Positions 36,200 to 44,543 of a stretch of DNA of 64,000 bases are shown here, one piece after another; within the stretch, counting starts at the first letter, position 1, and each line of letters begins with the position of its first letter. The notes beneath the pieces are model-generated. The model searched no databases, had not been told where the DNA came from, and saw nothing but the letters and a program-made list of their open reading frames with translations. A program made the translations under genes and the position numbers. The stretch lies in the NCBI RefSeq assembly GCF_030269765.1, contig NZ_BSTX01000001.1, positions 2,101,571-2,165,570 of the forward strand, given 5' to 3'. The DNA comes from Actinorhabdospora filicis. GTDB lineage: Bacteria > Actinomycetota > Actinomycetes > Mycobacteriales > Micromonosporaceae.

Positions 36200-36292
36200 C
36201 GATGCGAGCGCGAACCCGCATACAGCCGTTGAGTGTACGTCATGGCCGGGACGGACGCGACACAGGTTCCGCTCCCGTGGCACCCTGGTGGC

Positions 36293-36517
36293 GTGACCCA
36301 CATCGAGGCGCGCCTGCGCTACCGCGTACTGACCGGGCCCGACGACGCCGAGTTCTGCCGTCGCGTCTCCATCCTGATGGAGGACGGCTACGAGCTGCAC
36401 GGCTCTCCTTCGCTCACCCATGACGGCCAGCGCGTGATCGTGGCGCAGGCGCTGGTGCTGCCGCCGTACGAGGCGGTGCGCTCGCGGACGGACCGGACGG
36501 CCGACCCGGTCCAGTAG
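36293..36517 (+). CDS. DUF1737 domain protein
   Basis: A 74-residue protein that matches DUF1737: YRVLTGPDDAEFCRRVSILMEDGYELHGSPSLTHDGQRVIVAQALVLP covers residues 9-57. The family is small and of unknown function; the GYELHGSPSLTHDG segment is its signature. The GTG at 36293 is the only start close to the domain. It precedes the metallophosphoesterase gene by 51 bases on the same strand. Confidence 0.82.
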   Translation: MTHIEARLRYRVLTGPDDAEFCRRVSILMEDGYELHGSPSLTHDGQRVIVAQALVLPPYEAVRSRTDRTADPVQ

Positions 36518-36568
36518 GACGCCCGTTCGCGCATCGGCGGGGCGGGCGGCGGGCGTCACAATGGAAGG

Positions 36569-38164
36569 GTGACGACCCCTCGCCCGCGTTCCCTCGCCCC
36601 CGAAGAGCTCGGTTTCGTCCCGCGTCCGCGCGTCTCGTGGCTCTCGCCGCTCTTACTGCTCGGCACGGCCGTGCGGGTGGTGCTGGCGAAGCTGCTGGGC
36701 GCGTACCTGGACAAGCGCGAGTTGCAGCACCAGTTCCCGCAGCCGGTCTTCGACCATTCCGAGGGCGAGCTGTGGCTGGACTATGTCGCCGACCTCGGTG
36801 ACGGTTTCGACGCCACCTACACCGTCGCCGAGCTGATCGGCCGGCCGGAGCTGGAGGTCGAGGGGCGGACGCTGCCGCGCGGGCGGGTGCTGGTCATGGG
36901 CGGTGACCAGGTGTATCCGACGGCGTCGTGGCAGGACTACGAGGACCGCTTCAAGGGCCCGTACCAGGCCTCGCTGCCCGCCGGGGACGGCGGGAACCTG
37001 TACGCGCTGCCCGGCAACCACGACTGGTACGACGGGCTGACGGCGTTCCTGCGGATGTTCGGGCACCGCCGGTCGGTGGGCGGGCGCGCCACCGACCAGG
37101 TGCGGTCGTACTTCGCGCTGAAGCTGCCGGGGAACTGGTGGCTGTACGCGATCGACTCCGAGACCGAGGCGTACCTGGACGAGCCGCAGCTGGACTACTT
37201 CGCCGCGGCCGCGCGGGATCTGGCCGCCGGGGACAAGGTGATCGTGGCGGTCTCGCGGCCGACGTGGGTGCTGTCGGCGAGCGATCCGCGCATCTACGAC
37301 ACCGTCGACTATCTCATCAGGACGATCATCACGCCGAAGGGCGCGACGATCCCGCTGATGCTGTCGGGCGACCTGCACCACTACTCCCGTTACGCCACAC
37401 CGGACGGCTCGCGGCAGCTGGTGACCTCCGGCGGGGGCGGGGCGTACCTGTCGGGGACGCATCAGCTGCCCGACGCGATCACGTGCCCGCATCCGCTCAG
37501 CACCGCCCGCAACTCCAGCCCGGCGGAGTCCTTCAGGCGCGAGCACGAGTACCCGACGAAGGCGGAGTCGCGGCGGTGGGCGCTGGGGGTGTTCTGGCGG
37601 ATGCCGATGCGCAACCCGGGGTTCCTGGTCGTGCTGGGCGCGCTCCACTTCGGACTGCTGCTGGCGCTGCTGGGCCCGCCCACGACCGCGGTGGGCGCCG
37701 CGGCCGTCCTCTTCGGAGTGTCGGTGGTCTTCGCCAAGCCGACCCTGGGCCCGTGGAAGTGGCAGGCGCTGCTGGCCGGGTTCCTGCACGGCACGGCGCA
37801 TCTGGGTTTCGCACTGCTGTGCGTGTGGGGCTGGACGCGTTTCGACCTCAATGACTGGTGGCTGTTCCTGGACCTGCCGCTGGCGATGGCCGGGGGGACG
37901 GCGCTCGTCGCGGCCTACCTGTACGTCGCCGGGCTGCTCGGGGTCAACACCAACGAGCTGTTCGCCGGGCAGGCCATCGAGCACGCCAAGGGCTTCCTGC
38001 GCATCCACATCACCGCCACCGGTGAGGTGACGATCTATCCGATCGCGATCCCGCGCGCCAACCGCGTGTGGCTGGCGAATCCGAACGGCGCGGCCGATGC
38101 GCCCTGGATCGTCCCGCAGTACCCGGTTCCGGTTCGGTTCATCGAACCTCCTCTCTCCATTTAG
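36569..38164 (+). CDS. Membrane-anchored metallophosphoesterase
   Basis: A 531-residue protein with a calcineurin-like phosphoesterase core: GGDQVYP (near residue 111), GNHDWYDG (near 148), and SGDLHHYSRYATP (near 266), which supply the di-metal ligands. The first D-x-H motif expected near the start is not obvious; LDYVADLGDGFD near residue 70 may replace it. Residues about 345-460 contain four or five membrane helices. The C-terminal part (IHITATGEVTIYPIAIPRANRVW) is soluble. The substrate is unknown. Start is GTG 36569, with GGAAGG very close before it, so the start is not certain. Confidence 0.85.
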   Translation: MTTPRPRSLAPEELGFVPRPRVSWLSPLLLLGTAVRVVLAKLLGAYLDKRELQHQFPQPVFDHSEGELWLDYVADLGDGFDATYTVAELIGRPELEVEGRTLPRGRVLVMGGDQVYPTASWQDYEDRFKGPYQASLPAGDGGNLYALPGNHDWYDGLTAFLRMFGHRRSVGGRATDQVRSYFALKLPGNWWLYAIDSETEAYLDEPQLDYFAAAARDLAAGDKVIVAVSRPTWVLSASDPRIYDTVDYLIRTIITPKGATIPLMLSGDLHHYSRYATPDGSRQLVTSGGGGAYLSGTHQLPDAITCPHPLSTARNSSPAESFRREHEYPTKAESRRWALGVFWRMPMRNPGFLVVLGALHFGLLLALLGPPTTAVGAAAVLFGVSVVFAKPTLGPWKWQALLAGFLHGTAHLGFALLCVWGWTRFDLNDWWLFLDLPLAMAGGTALVAAYLYVAGLLGVNTNELFAGQAIEHAKGFLRIHITATGEVTIYPIAIPRANRVWLANPNGAADAPWIVPQYPVPVRFIEPPLSI

Positions 38165-38295
38165 CCACATAGCATCGCCATTCGGACGTCGGCGTAGGAG
38201 TTTCGGGTTTTCCCGTAACTCTGCGCCGATGCTCTCGTTGCGCCAGGGTGAGGGCCCTCAATCCCCCTTTGCCCCCGGTGCACTGAGAGGACCGG

Positions 38296-39861
38296 ATGAG
38301 CCGTTCAACCGCCCACCACCCACCCTCCGCCCGCCGCGCGGTCTCCGCGACGGCCGCGCTCGTTCTCGGGCTCACCTGGACGATCGCGCCCGCCGGCGCC
38401 GCCCAGGCCCGTGACTGCCTCGGCACCACGGTCCTGGCCGCCTCCGGCGCGGAGCTGCTGCGGGTGTCCGCATTGGACCTTCGCGCCTTCGGCGTGAACC
38501 TGCCACCGGTCAGCGACAACCGGCTGTCCACCGGCGGCAGCGCGGTCTCCAGTGAGGCCAAGGTCAAGGCCCGCGCCACCGCCGAGCTCTACCAGGGCGA
38601 CCTGCCGCTGGACGCGCTCGGCCCGGCGTCCTCACCCGGCAAGTCGGTCCTGCAGACCGCCCCGCCCCAGAACGACGCGCCGCAGACCACCGCGATCGCC
38701 GCCCGCGACCTGGGCCTGGTGCACTCCGGCGCGGGTGAGATCAGCGCGCGGGCGGTGTGGCCCAAGCGCCTGGGCTGCGGCGAGTCCGGCGGCCCGATCA
38801 CCGAGACGCACAGCTCGCTGTCGGACCTGCGGGTCCTGCCCGGCGGGGTGCCGCTGATCGGCCGGGAGGGCGCGAGCCTGCTGGCGCTGCCCGGCACGGC
38901 CGCCGCCAGCACCGGCACCGAGCTGGTGCGCACCAAGGCCGGTACCGACGGCGTCGGCGCGCACGCGGCGGCCTCCATGGCCGACCTGTACCTGATGCGC
39001 GGGACCACCGCGCAGAGCCGGATCAGGATGCTGGCCGCGCCGACCCTGTCGGTGGTCACCGACGGGACGAAGAAGAACGGCTCGGTCACCTACACCGCGC
39101 CGCTGCTGGAGATCCAGAAGCCGGGCGGCGGCACGCTCAAGCTCGACAGCCCCGAGAAGTCGGTGGAGTACGGGCTCCCGTCATCGTCCCTTCTGGAGGG
39201 TGGCGGGCCGCTCGGCCGCAACCCGCTGTCGGGGCTGCTCTCGGTCCTCCTGGGCGATCTGGGCCTGCCGTCGCTGGGCTCGGCGTCCACCGAGGGCCTC
39301 CAGATCCCGGCGATCCGGCCCGAACCCGACCCGAGCCTCCCGGTGCCGGGCCTCGCCGGGACCGGGCTGCCCGATCTCGGCCTCGACTCCCTCGGCCTGT
39401 CCGGGCCGGACCTGCCCAGCGAGGCGCCGCCGTCCACCGGCACGGCCGAGGCCGCCGATCTCGCCGAGCTGCTCACCGTCCGGCTGAGCCTGGGCACCGT
39501 GCGCTTCACCGTCTACGACCGCGCGGTCGTGGCCGAGGCGTCCTCGATGCGGGTGCAGGTCTTCGCGAAACTGCCCGGCGGGGCGCGGTTCCCGGTGCTG
39601 GACGCCGGTATCGGCCTGCTCAGCGCGGCCGTCGCGCTGCCCGCGCCGATCCGGGCGGAGTCCTCGCCCGCACCCGTCCCGAGCCTGTCCACGACCCGGC
39701 TGGGCACCGACGCGCCCAAGTCGGTGGACGTGGCCGGCAAGTCCGATTCCCTCGCCCTGACCGGGATCGGCGGGGTCCTGACGCTGCTGGGCGTCGGCGT
39801 CCTGCTCGTCATCGCCGGTCGCGGCATCCACCTCCTCGCCAAGCGGCGCGGGGGCGACTGA
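38296..39861 (+). CDS. Exported, membrane-anchored protein of unknown function
   Basis: A 521-residue protein with a signal peptide (residues 14-38, VSATAALVLGLTWTIAPAGAAQA), a long extracytoplasmic region and a C-terminal helix (TGIGGVLTLLGVGVLLVIAGRGIHLLAKRR). Two cysteines are present (RDCLGTT, RLGCGESGG). The middle has a G/L/P-rich linker (residues about 300-400). It looks like a cell-surface protein anchored by its C terminus. Such a layout is common in actinomycetes, and I do not recognise the family. ATG 38296 has GAGAGGACCGG just upstream. A terminator follows. Confidence 0.75.
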   Translation: MSRSTAHHPPSARRAVSATAALVLGLTWTIAPAGAAQARDCLGTTVLAASGAELLRVSALDLRAFGVNLPPVSDNRLSTGGSAVSSEAKVKARATAELYQGDLPLDALGPASSPGKSVLQTAPPQNDAPQTTAIAARDLGLVHSGAGEISARAVWPKRLGCGESGGPITETHSSLSDLRVLPGGVPLIGREGASLLALPGTAAASTGTELVRTKAGTDGVGAHAAASMADLYLMRGTTAQSRIRMLAAPTLSVVTDGTKKNGSVTYTAPLLEIQKPGGGTLKLDSPEKSVEYGLPSSSLLEGGGPLGRNPLSGLLSVLLGDLGLPSLGSASTEGLQIPAIRPEPDPSLPVPGLAGTGLPDLGLDSLGLSGPDLPSEAPPSTGTAEAADLAELLTVRLSLGTVRFTVYDRAVVAEASSMRVQVFAKLPGGARFPVLDAGIGLLSAAVALPAPIRAESSPAPVPSLSTTRLGTDAPKSVDVAGKSDSLALTGIGGVLTLLGVGVLLVIAGRGIHLLAKRRGGD

Positions 39862-39880
39862 GCCACCACTCGCACGACGA

Positions 39881-39913
39881 GGGGCCCGCCGGACGCTTCC
39901 CCCGGCGGGCCCT
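39881..39913 (+). terminator. Terminator after the anchored surface protein
   Basis: The 11-bp stem GGGCCCGCCGG (39882-39892) and CCGGCGGGCCC (39902-39912), with a 9-base loop, 20 bases after the stop. It may also end transcription of the GNAT pair from the right. Confidence 0.8.
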
Positions 39914-39941
39914 CTCTATCTCACAAAGAACAGGCCGCGCC

Positions 39942-40574
39942 CTACAGGCCCAGCAGCGGCAGGCAGGGCTCCAGGCCGTGGATCTCCACGGGGACGCTCC
40001 GGTGCCGCTTCCAGTCCGCCCGGCTCAGCCGCAGGCCGGTCATGATCCGGCGGCGGCCCTGGACGGCCATGACGCGCATGCCGTCCTCGCGGTAACCGAG
40101 CTTCTCCGACACCCGCAGCGAGGCCGGATTGTCCACATAGGCCGCCGAGGTGGCCCATTCGGCGCCCAGGCCCGCGAAGGCCAGGTGCAGCACGGCCGCG
40201 CGCATCTCGGTGCCGATGCCCTTGCCCTGGAACCCCCGGCCCAGCCACGAACCGGTGCCGGTCTCGCGGGTGATGGCGAAGTCCTCGCCGCCGATGTCCT
40301 GCTTGCCGACGACCTCGCCGTCCTTGATCACGGCGAAGGGCAGCGACCAGCGCGCGGGTGTGATCCGGCTCAGCTGTCCCCAGTGGAAGGTGACCACCGA
40401 GCGCGCGACCTCTTCGGGCGTGCCGTCGGTCCACGGGACATTGAAGGGCAGGTTGCCCGGGTCGTGGATACCGGCCCCCGCGACCGCACCCATCTCCTCC
40501 AGTTGCCGCTCGTCGGGGAACCGCAGTTCGAGCCGGGGAGTGGTGATCCGCAGATCCAGTAGCGGAAAGGTCAT
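39942..40574 (-). CDS. GNAT N-acetyltransferase (second of a tandem pair)
   Basis: A 210-residue RimJ/RimL-type acetyltransferase: LDLRITTPRLELRFPDE at the start, GSWLGRGFQGKGIGTEMRAAVLHLAF (the acetyl-CoA-binding R/Q-x-x-G-x-G motif near residue 110-125) and ASLRVSEKLGYREDGMRV. The ATG at 40574 overlaps the TGA of the preceding paralogue by 4 bases (ATGA), so the two are co-translated. The substrate is unknown; protein or small-molecule N-acetylation is inferred. Length is normal. Confidence 0.88.
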   Translation of the reverse strand: MTFPLLDLRITTPRLELRFPDERQLEEMGAVAGAGIHDPGNLPFNVPWTDGTPEEVARSVVTFHWGQLSRITPARWSLPFAVIKDGEVVGKQDIGGEDFAITRETGTGSWLGRGFQGKGIGTEMRAAVLHLAFAGLGAEWATSAAYVDNPASLRVSEKLGYREDGMRVMAVQGRRRIMTGLRLSRADWKRHRSVPVEIHGLEPCLPLLGL

Positions 40575-41200
40575 CGGTCTACTCCGAGTTCGCTCAGGCA
40601 GGTCTCCAGGCCCTCGATCTCGATCGGGAAAGGGGGAGCCCAGTCTTCTTTGGACATTCTCAGGTTCACGGTCACGGCCCTTTCGCCTTTCACCGCGCCG
40701 ATCTCCTCGCCATTGCGGTGATAGCCGAGTTTGCCGGAGACCGCCGCCGAGGCGAGGTTGTCGGTGTGGAAACCGGATTCGGCGTAATCGGCGCCGAGTC
40801 CGGTGAAGGCCAGGTGCAGGATGGCCGCGCGGGCGTGCGTCCCGAAACCCCGGCCGTGGAAGCGCCGGCCGATCCACGAGCCGCTGCCGACGGTGCGGGT
40901 GACCGCGAAGTTCCGGGCGCGCAGGCGCTGGTGGCCGACGGGCTCGCCGTCGTGGAAGACGGCGAACGGGATGCCCCAGTCCCCGGGGGTGTTCCGGCCG
41001 AGCTGGGCCCAGGTGTTCTGCACGACGCTGCGGGCGCGCTCGGCGGGCGGCAGGTCCGTCCAGGGCACCTGGAACGGCATGATCGCCGCGTCGTGGACAC
41101 CGTCGGCGGCGACCTCGCCCAGGCGCAGCAATTCAGCGGTGCCGGGAACCCGCAATTCGACCAGTGGAGTGCGCAATAGCAGTCCGTGCAAGGGGAGCAT
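40571..41200 (-). CDS. GNAT N-acetyltransferase (first of a tandem pair)
   Basis: A 209-residue paralogue of the next gene. It shares the same order: LLRTPLVELRVPG, MPFQVPWTDLPPAERARSVV, WGIPFAVFHDGEPVGHQ, GSWIGRRFHGRGFGTHARAAILHLAFTGLGADYAESGFHTDNLASAAVSGKLGY (acetyl-CoA motif near residues 110-125), and a C-terminal EGLETCLSELG. The similarity across the full length points to a tandem duplication. GGGGAG-type upstream sequence precedes ATG 41200. It ends 4 bases inside the next gene. Confidence 0.88.
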   Translation of the reverse strand: MLPLHGLLLRTPLVELRVPGTAELLRLGEVAADGVHDAAIMPFQVPWTDLPPAERARSVVQNTWAQLGRNTPGDWGIPFAVFHDGEPVGHQRLRARNFAVTRTVGSGSWIGRRFHGRGFGTHARAAILHLAFTGLGADYAESGFHTDNLASAAVSGKLGYHRNGEEIGAVKGERAVTVNLRMSKEDWAPPFPIEIEGLETCLSELGVDR

Positions 41201-41241
41201 GCCCCATCATCGGCCGGGCCCGGGTGATCTGTCGCGCGCTT

Positions 41242-41598
41242 TTAACAGGCGTCCATGCCCGGGAACGGATCGGTGTAGGTCCAGACACTGACGGCCTCGA
41301 CGTATCCCCAATTCCCGGCCCGGTCGCCGTAGGTCAGATACCAGACATTGTTGCCACCGGAGTGCGTTATCCCGCGCACCCAGCACTTGAAGTAGCTGGG
41401 ATTGCTGTCCAGCCGGTCGACGATCGGCCAGCTCGGGCCCGGGGCCGCGCGCAGCGCGACACCGGTGGCGTTGCCGCAGTAGAGCCCGCCACCGCTGGTG
41501 TGGCAGGGCGGGTTCGCGGCGGCGGTGCCCGGCAGCAGGAGCGCGGCGGCGGCGGTGACCACGGCGATCGCGGCGGGCAGGCGGACGGGTACGGACAT
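41242..41598 (-). CDS. Secreted SH3-like protein with two probable disulfides
   Basis: A 118-residue exported protein with a signal peptide (AAIAVVTAAAALLLPGTAAA, cleavage near residue 28). The mature part has four cysteines (PPCHTSG, LYCGNAT, FKCWVRG, GMDAC) and a short beta-rich layout (VALRAAPGPSWPIVDRL, WYLTYGDRAGNWGYVEAVSVW) like bacterial SH3 domains. Such proteins are common in actinomycetes and of unknown role; binding to the cell wall is a possible function. AAGGGATC precedes the ATG at 41598. It stands alone between the GNAT pair and hemB. Confidence 0.75.
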   Translation of the reverse strand: MSVPVRLPAAIAVVTAAAALLLPGTAAANPPCHTSGGGLYCGNATGVALRAAPGPSWPIVDRLDSNPSYFKCWVRGITHSGGNNVWYLTYGDRAGNWGYVEAVSVWTYTDPFPGMDAC

Positions 41599-41771
41599 GC
41601 GGATCCCTTTCGGCGCACGGGGTCCGGTACATACTGCGACAATGAGACTACTTCACGTGTCCGGACACGGACACGCGGTATGTCGGGAATCCGTTAGTAC
41701 GCCAGGGTTTCAGCGGACCAAAGGGGGCAAGTCGTCCTAATCGGACGCTTGATCATGGGTAAAGAAAGAAC

Positions 41772-41884
41772 CCGGCCGTAGCCGGGTTCTGGAAATGCTG
41801 TGCCGGCCGTGGCCGGGTTCTGGAAATGCTGTGCCGGCCGCAGCCGGGTTCTGGAAGTACCGTCCGGCCGTGGCCGGGTCGAAG
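41772..41884 (-). repeat. 31-bp tandem array of terminator-like hairpins after hemB
   Basis: Units at 41772-41802, 41803-41833 and 41834-41863, with a partial one at 41864-41884. Each holds CCGGCC-GTA/GTG/GCA-GCCGGG, which folds to a stem of about 7 bp, then GTTCTGGAAATGCT. The array begins 5 bases after the hemB stop, so it probably works as a repeated transcription terminator or as an mRNA 3'-end stabiliser. CRISPR can be ruled out: there are no spacers. Confidence 0.85.
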
Positions 41885-41888
41885 AGGG

Positions 41889-42890
41889 TCAGTACCCGGT
41901 CCGCAGCAGCTCCGCCAGCTCCTCGGCCCAGTACGTGCAGATCATCTGCGCGCCCGCGCGCTTGATCGACGTCACGCTCTCCACGATCATGCGCTCGCGG
42001 TCGATCCAGCCCTTCTCGGCGGCGGCCTCGATCATCGCGTACTCGCCGGACACCTGGTAGGCGGCGACGGGCACCTCCGACTCGGCCGCGACGCGGGACA
42101 GGATGTCCAGGTAGGGACCGGCGGGCTTGACCATGACGATGTCGGCGCCCTCGGCGATGTCCAGCCGGACCTCCCGCAGCGCCTCGGTGGCGTTGGCCGG
42201 GTCCTGCTGGTAGGTGCGCCGGTCGCCCTCCAGGGCGCTCTCCACGGCGTCGCGGAACGGCCCGTAGCAGGCCGATGCGTACTTGGCGGCGTAGGCCAGC
42301 AGGGCGGTGTCGGTGTCGCCGGAGGCGTCCAGCACACCCCGCACGTGCCCGATCTGGCCGTCCATCATCCCGGACGCGCCCAGCACGTGCGCTCCGGCGG
42401 CGGCCTGCGCCAGCGCCATCGAGGCGTAGCGCTCCAGGGTCGCGTCGTTGTCCACGGCGCCGGAAGCGGTCAGGACCCCGCAGTGGCCGTGCGAGGTGAA
42501 CTCGTCCAGGCACAGGTCGCTGATGACGACGGTGGAGTCGCCGACCTCGGCGATGATGTCGCGGATGGCGACGTTCAGGATGCCGTTGGGGTCGTCGGCG
42601 CCGGAGCCGTCGGCGTCGCGCGTCTCGGGGACGCCGAAGATCATCACGCCGCCGACACCGGCGTTGACCGCCGACACGACGGCCTTGCGCAGGGAATCGC
42701 GGGTGTGCTGCATAACACCCGGCATGGAGGCGATCGCGCGGGGCTCGCTCAGGCCCTCCCGCACGAACATCGGCAGGACCAGGTCGGCCGGGTGCACGCG
42801 GGTCTCGGCCACCGCCCGGCGGAGGGCCGCGGTGCGGCGCAGGCGGCGGGGACGGTTGCTCGGGAAGCCTCTACCAGCCGAAAAGGACAC
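41889..42890 (-). CDS. hemB: Delta-aminolevulinic acid dehydratase (porphobilinogen synthase)
   Basis: A 333-residue enzyme that joins two 5-aminolevulinate molecules into porphobilinogen. Family segments are clear: [29 protein letters not shown], the metal site [15 protein letters not shown] (first and third Cys present, middle position Asp instead of Cys), the Schiff-base lysines in [15 protein letters not shown] and [10 protein letters not shown], and [15 protein letters not shown] 42890 has GGAGG 7 bases upstream; an in-frame start at 42935 lacks one. It is the last gene of the rex-hem operon, 72 bases after hemD. Confidence 0.96.
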   Translation of the reverse strand: MSFSAGRGFPSNRPRRLRRTAALRRAVAETRVHPADLVLPMFVREGLSEPRAIASMPGVMQHTRDSLRKAVVSAVNAGVGGVMIFGVPETRDADGSGADDPNGILNVAIRDIIAEVGDSTVVISDLCLDEFTSHGHCGVLTASGAVDNDATLERYASMALAQAAAGAHVLGASGMMDGQIGHVRGVLDASGDTDTALLAYAAKYASACYGPFRDAVESALEGDRRTYQQDPANATEALREVRLDIAEGADIVMVKPAGPYLDILSRVAAESEVPVAAYQVSGEYAMIEAAAEKGWIDRERMIVESVTSIKRAGAQMICTYWAEELAELLRTGY

Positions 42891-42962
42891 GTGTCCACCT
42901 CCAGAAGCGGGGCGCGCGACTCCGGTCTCAACCACGCGGAGTGGCGCGCCCCCGAATCAGGT

Positions 42963-44543
42963 CTATCGGAACCGTAGCGCGGTCGGTCCCTGGACCTTCG
43001 CGCCCCGGCGGGTCTTCACCGGCGCCTCGGCCAGGCGGCGCTTGAGGTCGTCGGCGTACTCTGCCAGCGCCTCCACCAGATCCGGCACCGTGGAGTGCTC
43101 GGGCTGGGCGTCCACACGGAGACCGAACTCACGTGCCGTCTCGGCCGTCGCGGGGCCGATGACGGCCACCACGGTGCGGGCGTGCGGCTTGCCGGCGATG
43201 CCGACGAGGTTCCGCACGGTCGAGGACGAGGTGAACAGGACCGCGTCGAAACCGCCGGACTTGATCGCGTCGCGGATGTCGGCGGGCGGCGGGGCGGCCC
43301 GGACGGTCCGGTAGGCGGTGACGTCGTCGATCTCCCAGCCGCGGTCGACGAGACCGGCGGCGAGGATCTCGGTGGCGATGTCGGCGCGCGGCAGCAGGAC
43401 GCGGCCGACGAGGTCCAGGATCGGGTCGTGCGGCGGGAACTCGTCCAGCAGGCCCTCGGAGGACTGCGGGCCGGACGGGACCAGCTCCGGCTCGATGCCG
43501 AAGGAGCGGACCGCGTCGGCGGTGGCCTCGCCGATGCAGGCGATCTTCACACCGCCGAAGGAGCGGGAGTCCAGGCCGTGCTCCTCGAAGCGCTCGCGGA
43601 TGGCCTTGACCGCGTTGACCGAGGTGAACACGATCCACGCGTAACGGCCGTCCACCAGGCCCTTGACCGCGCGCTCCATCTGGGCGGGCGTGCGGGGCGG
43701 CTCGACGGCGATCGTCGGCACCTCGCAGGGAATCGCTCCGTACGCACGGAGCCGCTCCGACATGGCCCCGGCCTGCTCCTTGGTGCGCGGCACCAGGACC
43801 TTCCAGCCGTAGAGCGGGCGGTTCTCCCACCAGCCGAGGACCTCGCGCTCGTCGACGCCGGTGCCGATGGTCAGGACCACGCGGCCGGCGAAGCCGAGGG
43901 CGGCCTCCACGAAGGTGTCCACCGTCGAGGTGGTGGTGTGCTGCGTCTCGCCGGTGACGTCGCCGGTGACCGCGACGGGCGTGGCACCGTCCACCGCGCC
44001 CGCCAGGAGCACGTCCCGGACGGAGCCCAGGTCGCCGGAGTCGACCGAGAGCACCAGCGTGCCGCGGCCGACGGCGGCCGCGAGGGTCGCCGGGTCCAGG
44101 GTCGTCACGTCGTCGACCTCGACGAGCGCGCGGTAGTCGGCGGGCGGCATGCCCGCGTAGGCGGCGGTCGCGGCGGCGTGTCCGACGCCCGGCACGACGT
44201 CGAAGGGCAGCTTGGCGTCCGAGACCGCGCGGACCTCGGCGACCACCGAGGCGTGCGGGTAGATGTCGCCGCCGATCAGGCGCACGGGACGGTCGCCGTC
44301 CTTGGCGTGCGCGATGAGCTGCTTCGACACGTCGGCCGGGGAGCCTTCGGCGGGCCGCGGCTGGACGCCCTCGCGGACGTGCTCGCGGACGGCGCTCATC
44401 AACGGCTCCGGCAGCGACCGGTCGTAGTAGACGTGGTCGGCAGCCGCGATCGCGTCAAGGGCGCGCTTGGTCAGCAGGCCGGGGTCGCCGGGTCCGGCGC
44501 CCACGAAGCAGACGCGTCCGACGAGCTTGCGGGCACGGGTCAT
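42963..44543 (-). CDS. hemD: Uroporphyrinogen-III synthase fused to a degenerate SUMT-like domain
   Basis: A 526-residue fusion. Residues 1-245 resemble uroporphyrinogen-III C-methyltransferase (CobA): GRVCFVGAGPGDPGLLTKRAL is intact, but the RL-x-GGDPF-x-FGRG motif is replaced by RLIGGDIYPHASVV, so SAM-dependent methylation may be lost. Residues 260-510 form the HemD domain (VLVPRTKEQAGAMSERL, FTSVNAVKAI, FTSSSTVRNLVG), which cyclises hydroxymethylbilane with ring D inversion. The fusion is usual in actinomycetes. It overlaps hemC by 4 bases (ATGA) and lies 72 bases before hemB. Confidence 0.93.
   Translation of the reverse strand: MTRARKLVGRVCFVGAGPGDPGLLTKRALDAIAAADHVYYDRSLPEPLMSAVREHVREGVQPRPAEGSPADVSKQLIAHAKDGDRPVRLIGGDIYPHASVVAEVRAVSDAKLPFDVVPGVGHAAATAAYAGMPPADYRALVEVDDVTTLDPATLAAAVGRGTLVLSVDSGDLGSVRDVLLAGAVDGATPVAVTGDVTGETQHTTTSTVDTFVEAALGFAGRVVLTIGTGVDEREVLGWWENRPLYGWKVLVPRTKEQAGAMSERLRAYGAIPCEVPTIAVEPPRTPAQMERAVKGLVDGRYAWIVFTSVNAVKAIRERFEEHGLDSRSFGGVKIACIGEATADAVRSFGIEPELVPSGPQSSEGLLDEFPPHDPILDLVGRVLLPRADIATEILAAGLVDRGWEIDDVTAYRTVRAAPPPADIRDAIKSGGFDAVLFTSSSTVRNLVGIAGKPHARTVVAVIGPATAETAREFGLRVDAQPEHSTVPDLVEALAEYADDLKRRLAEAPVKTRRGAKVQGPTALRFR

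Noticed and set aside
41772..41884. Possible CRISPR array (31-bp repeats)
   Set aside because: The units are directly adjacent with no unique spacers, and no cas gene is present; these are tandem hairpins.
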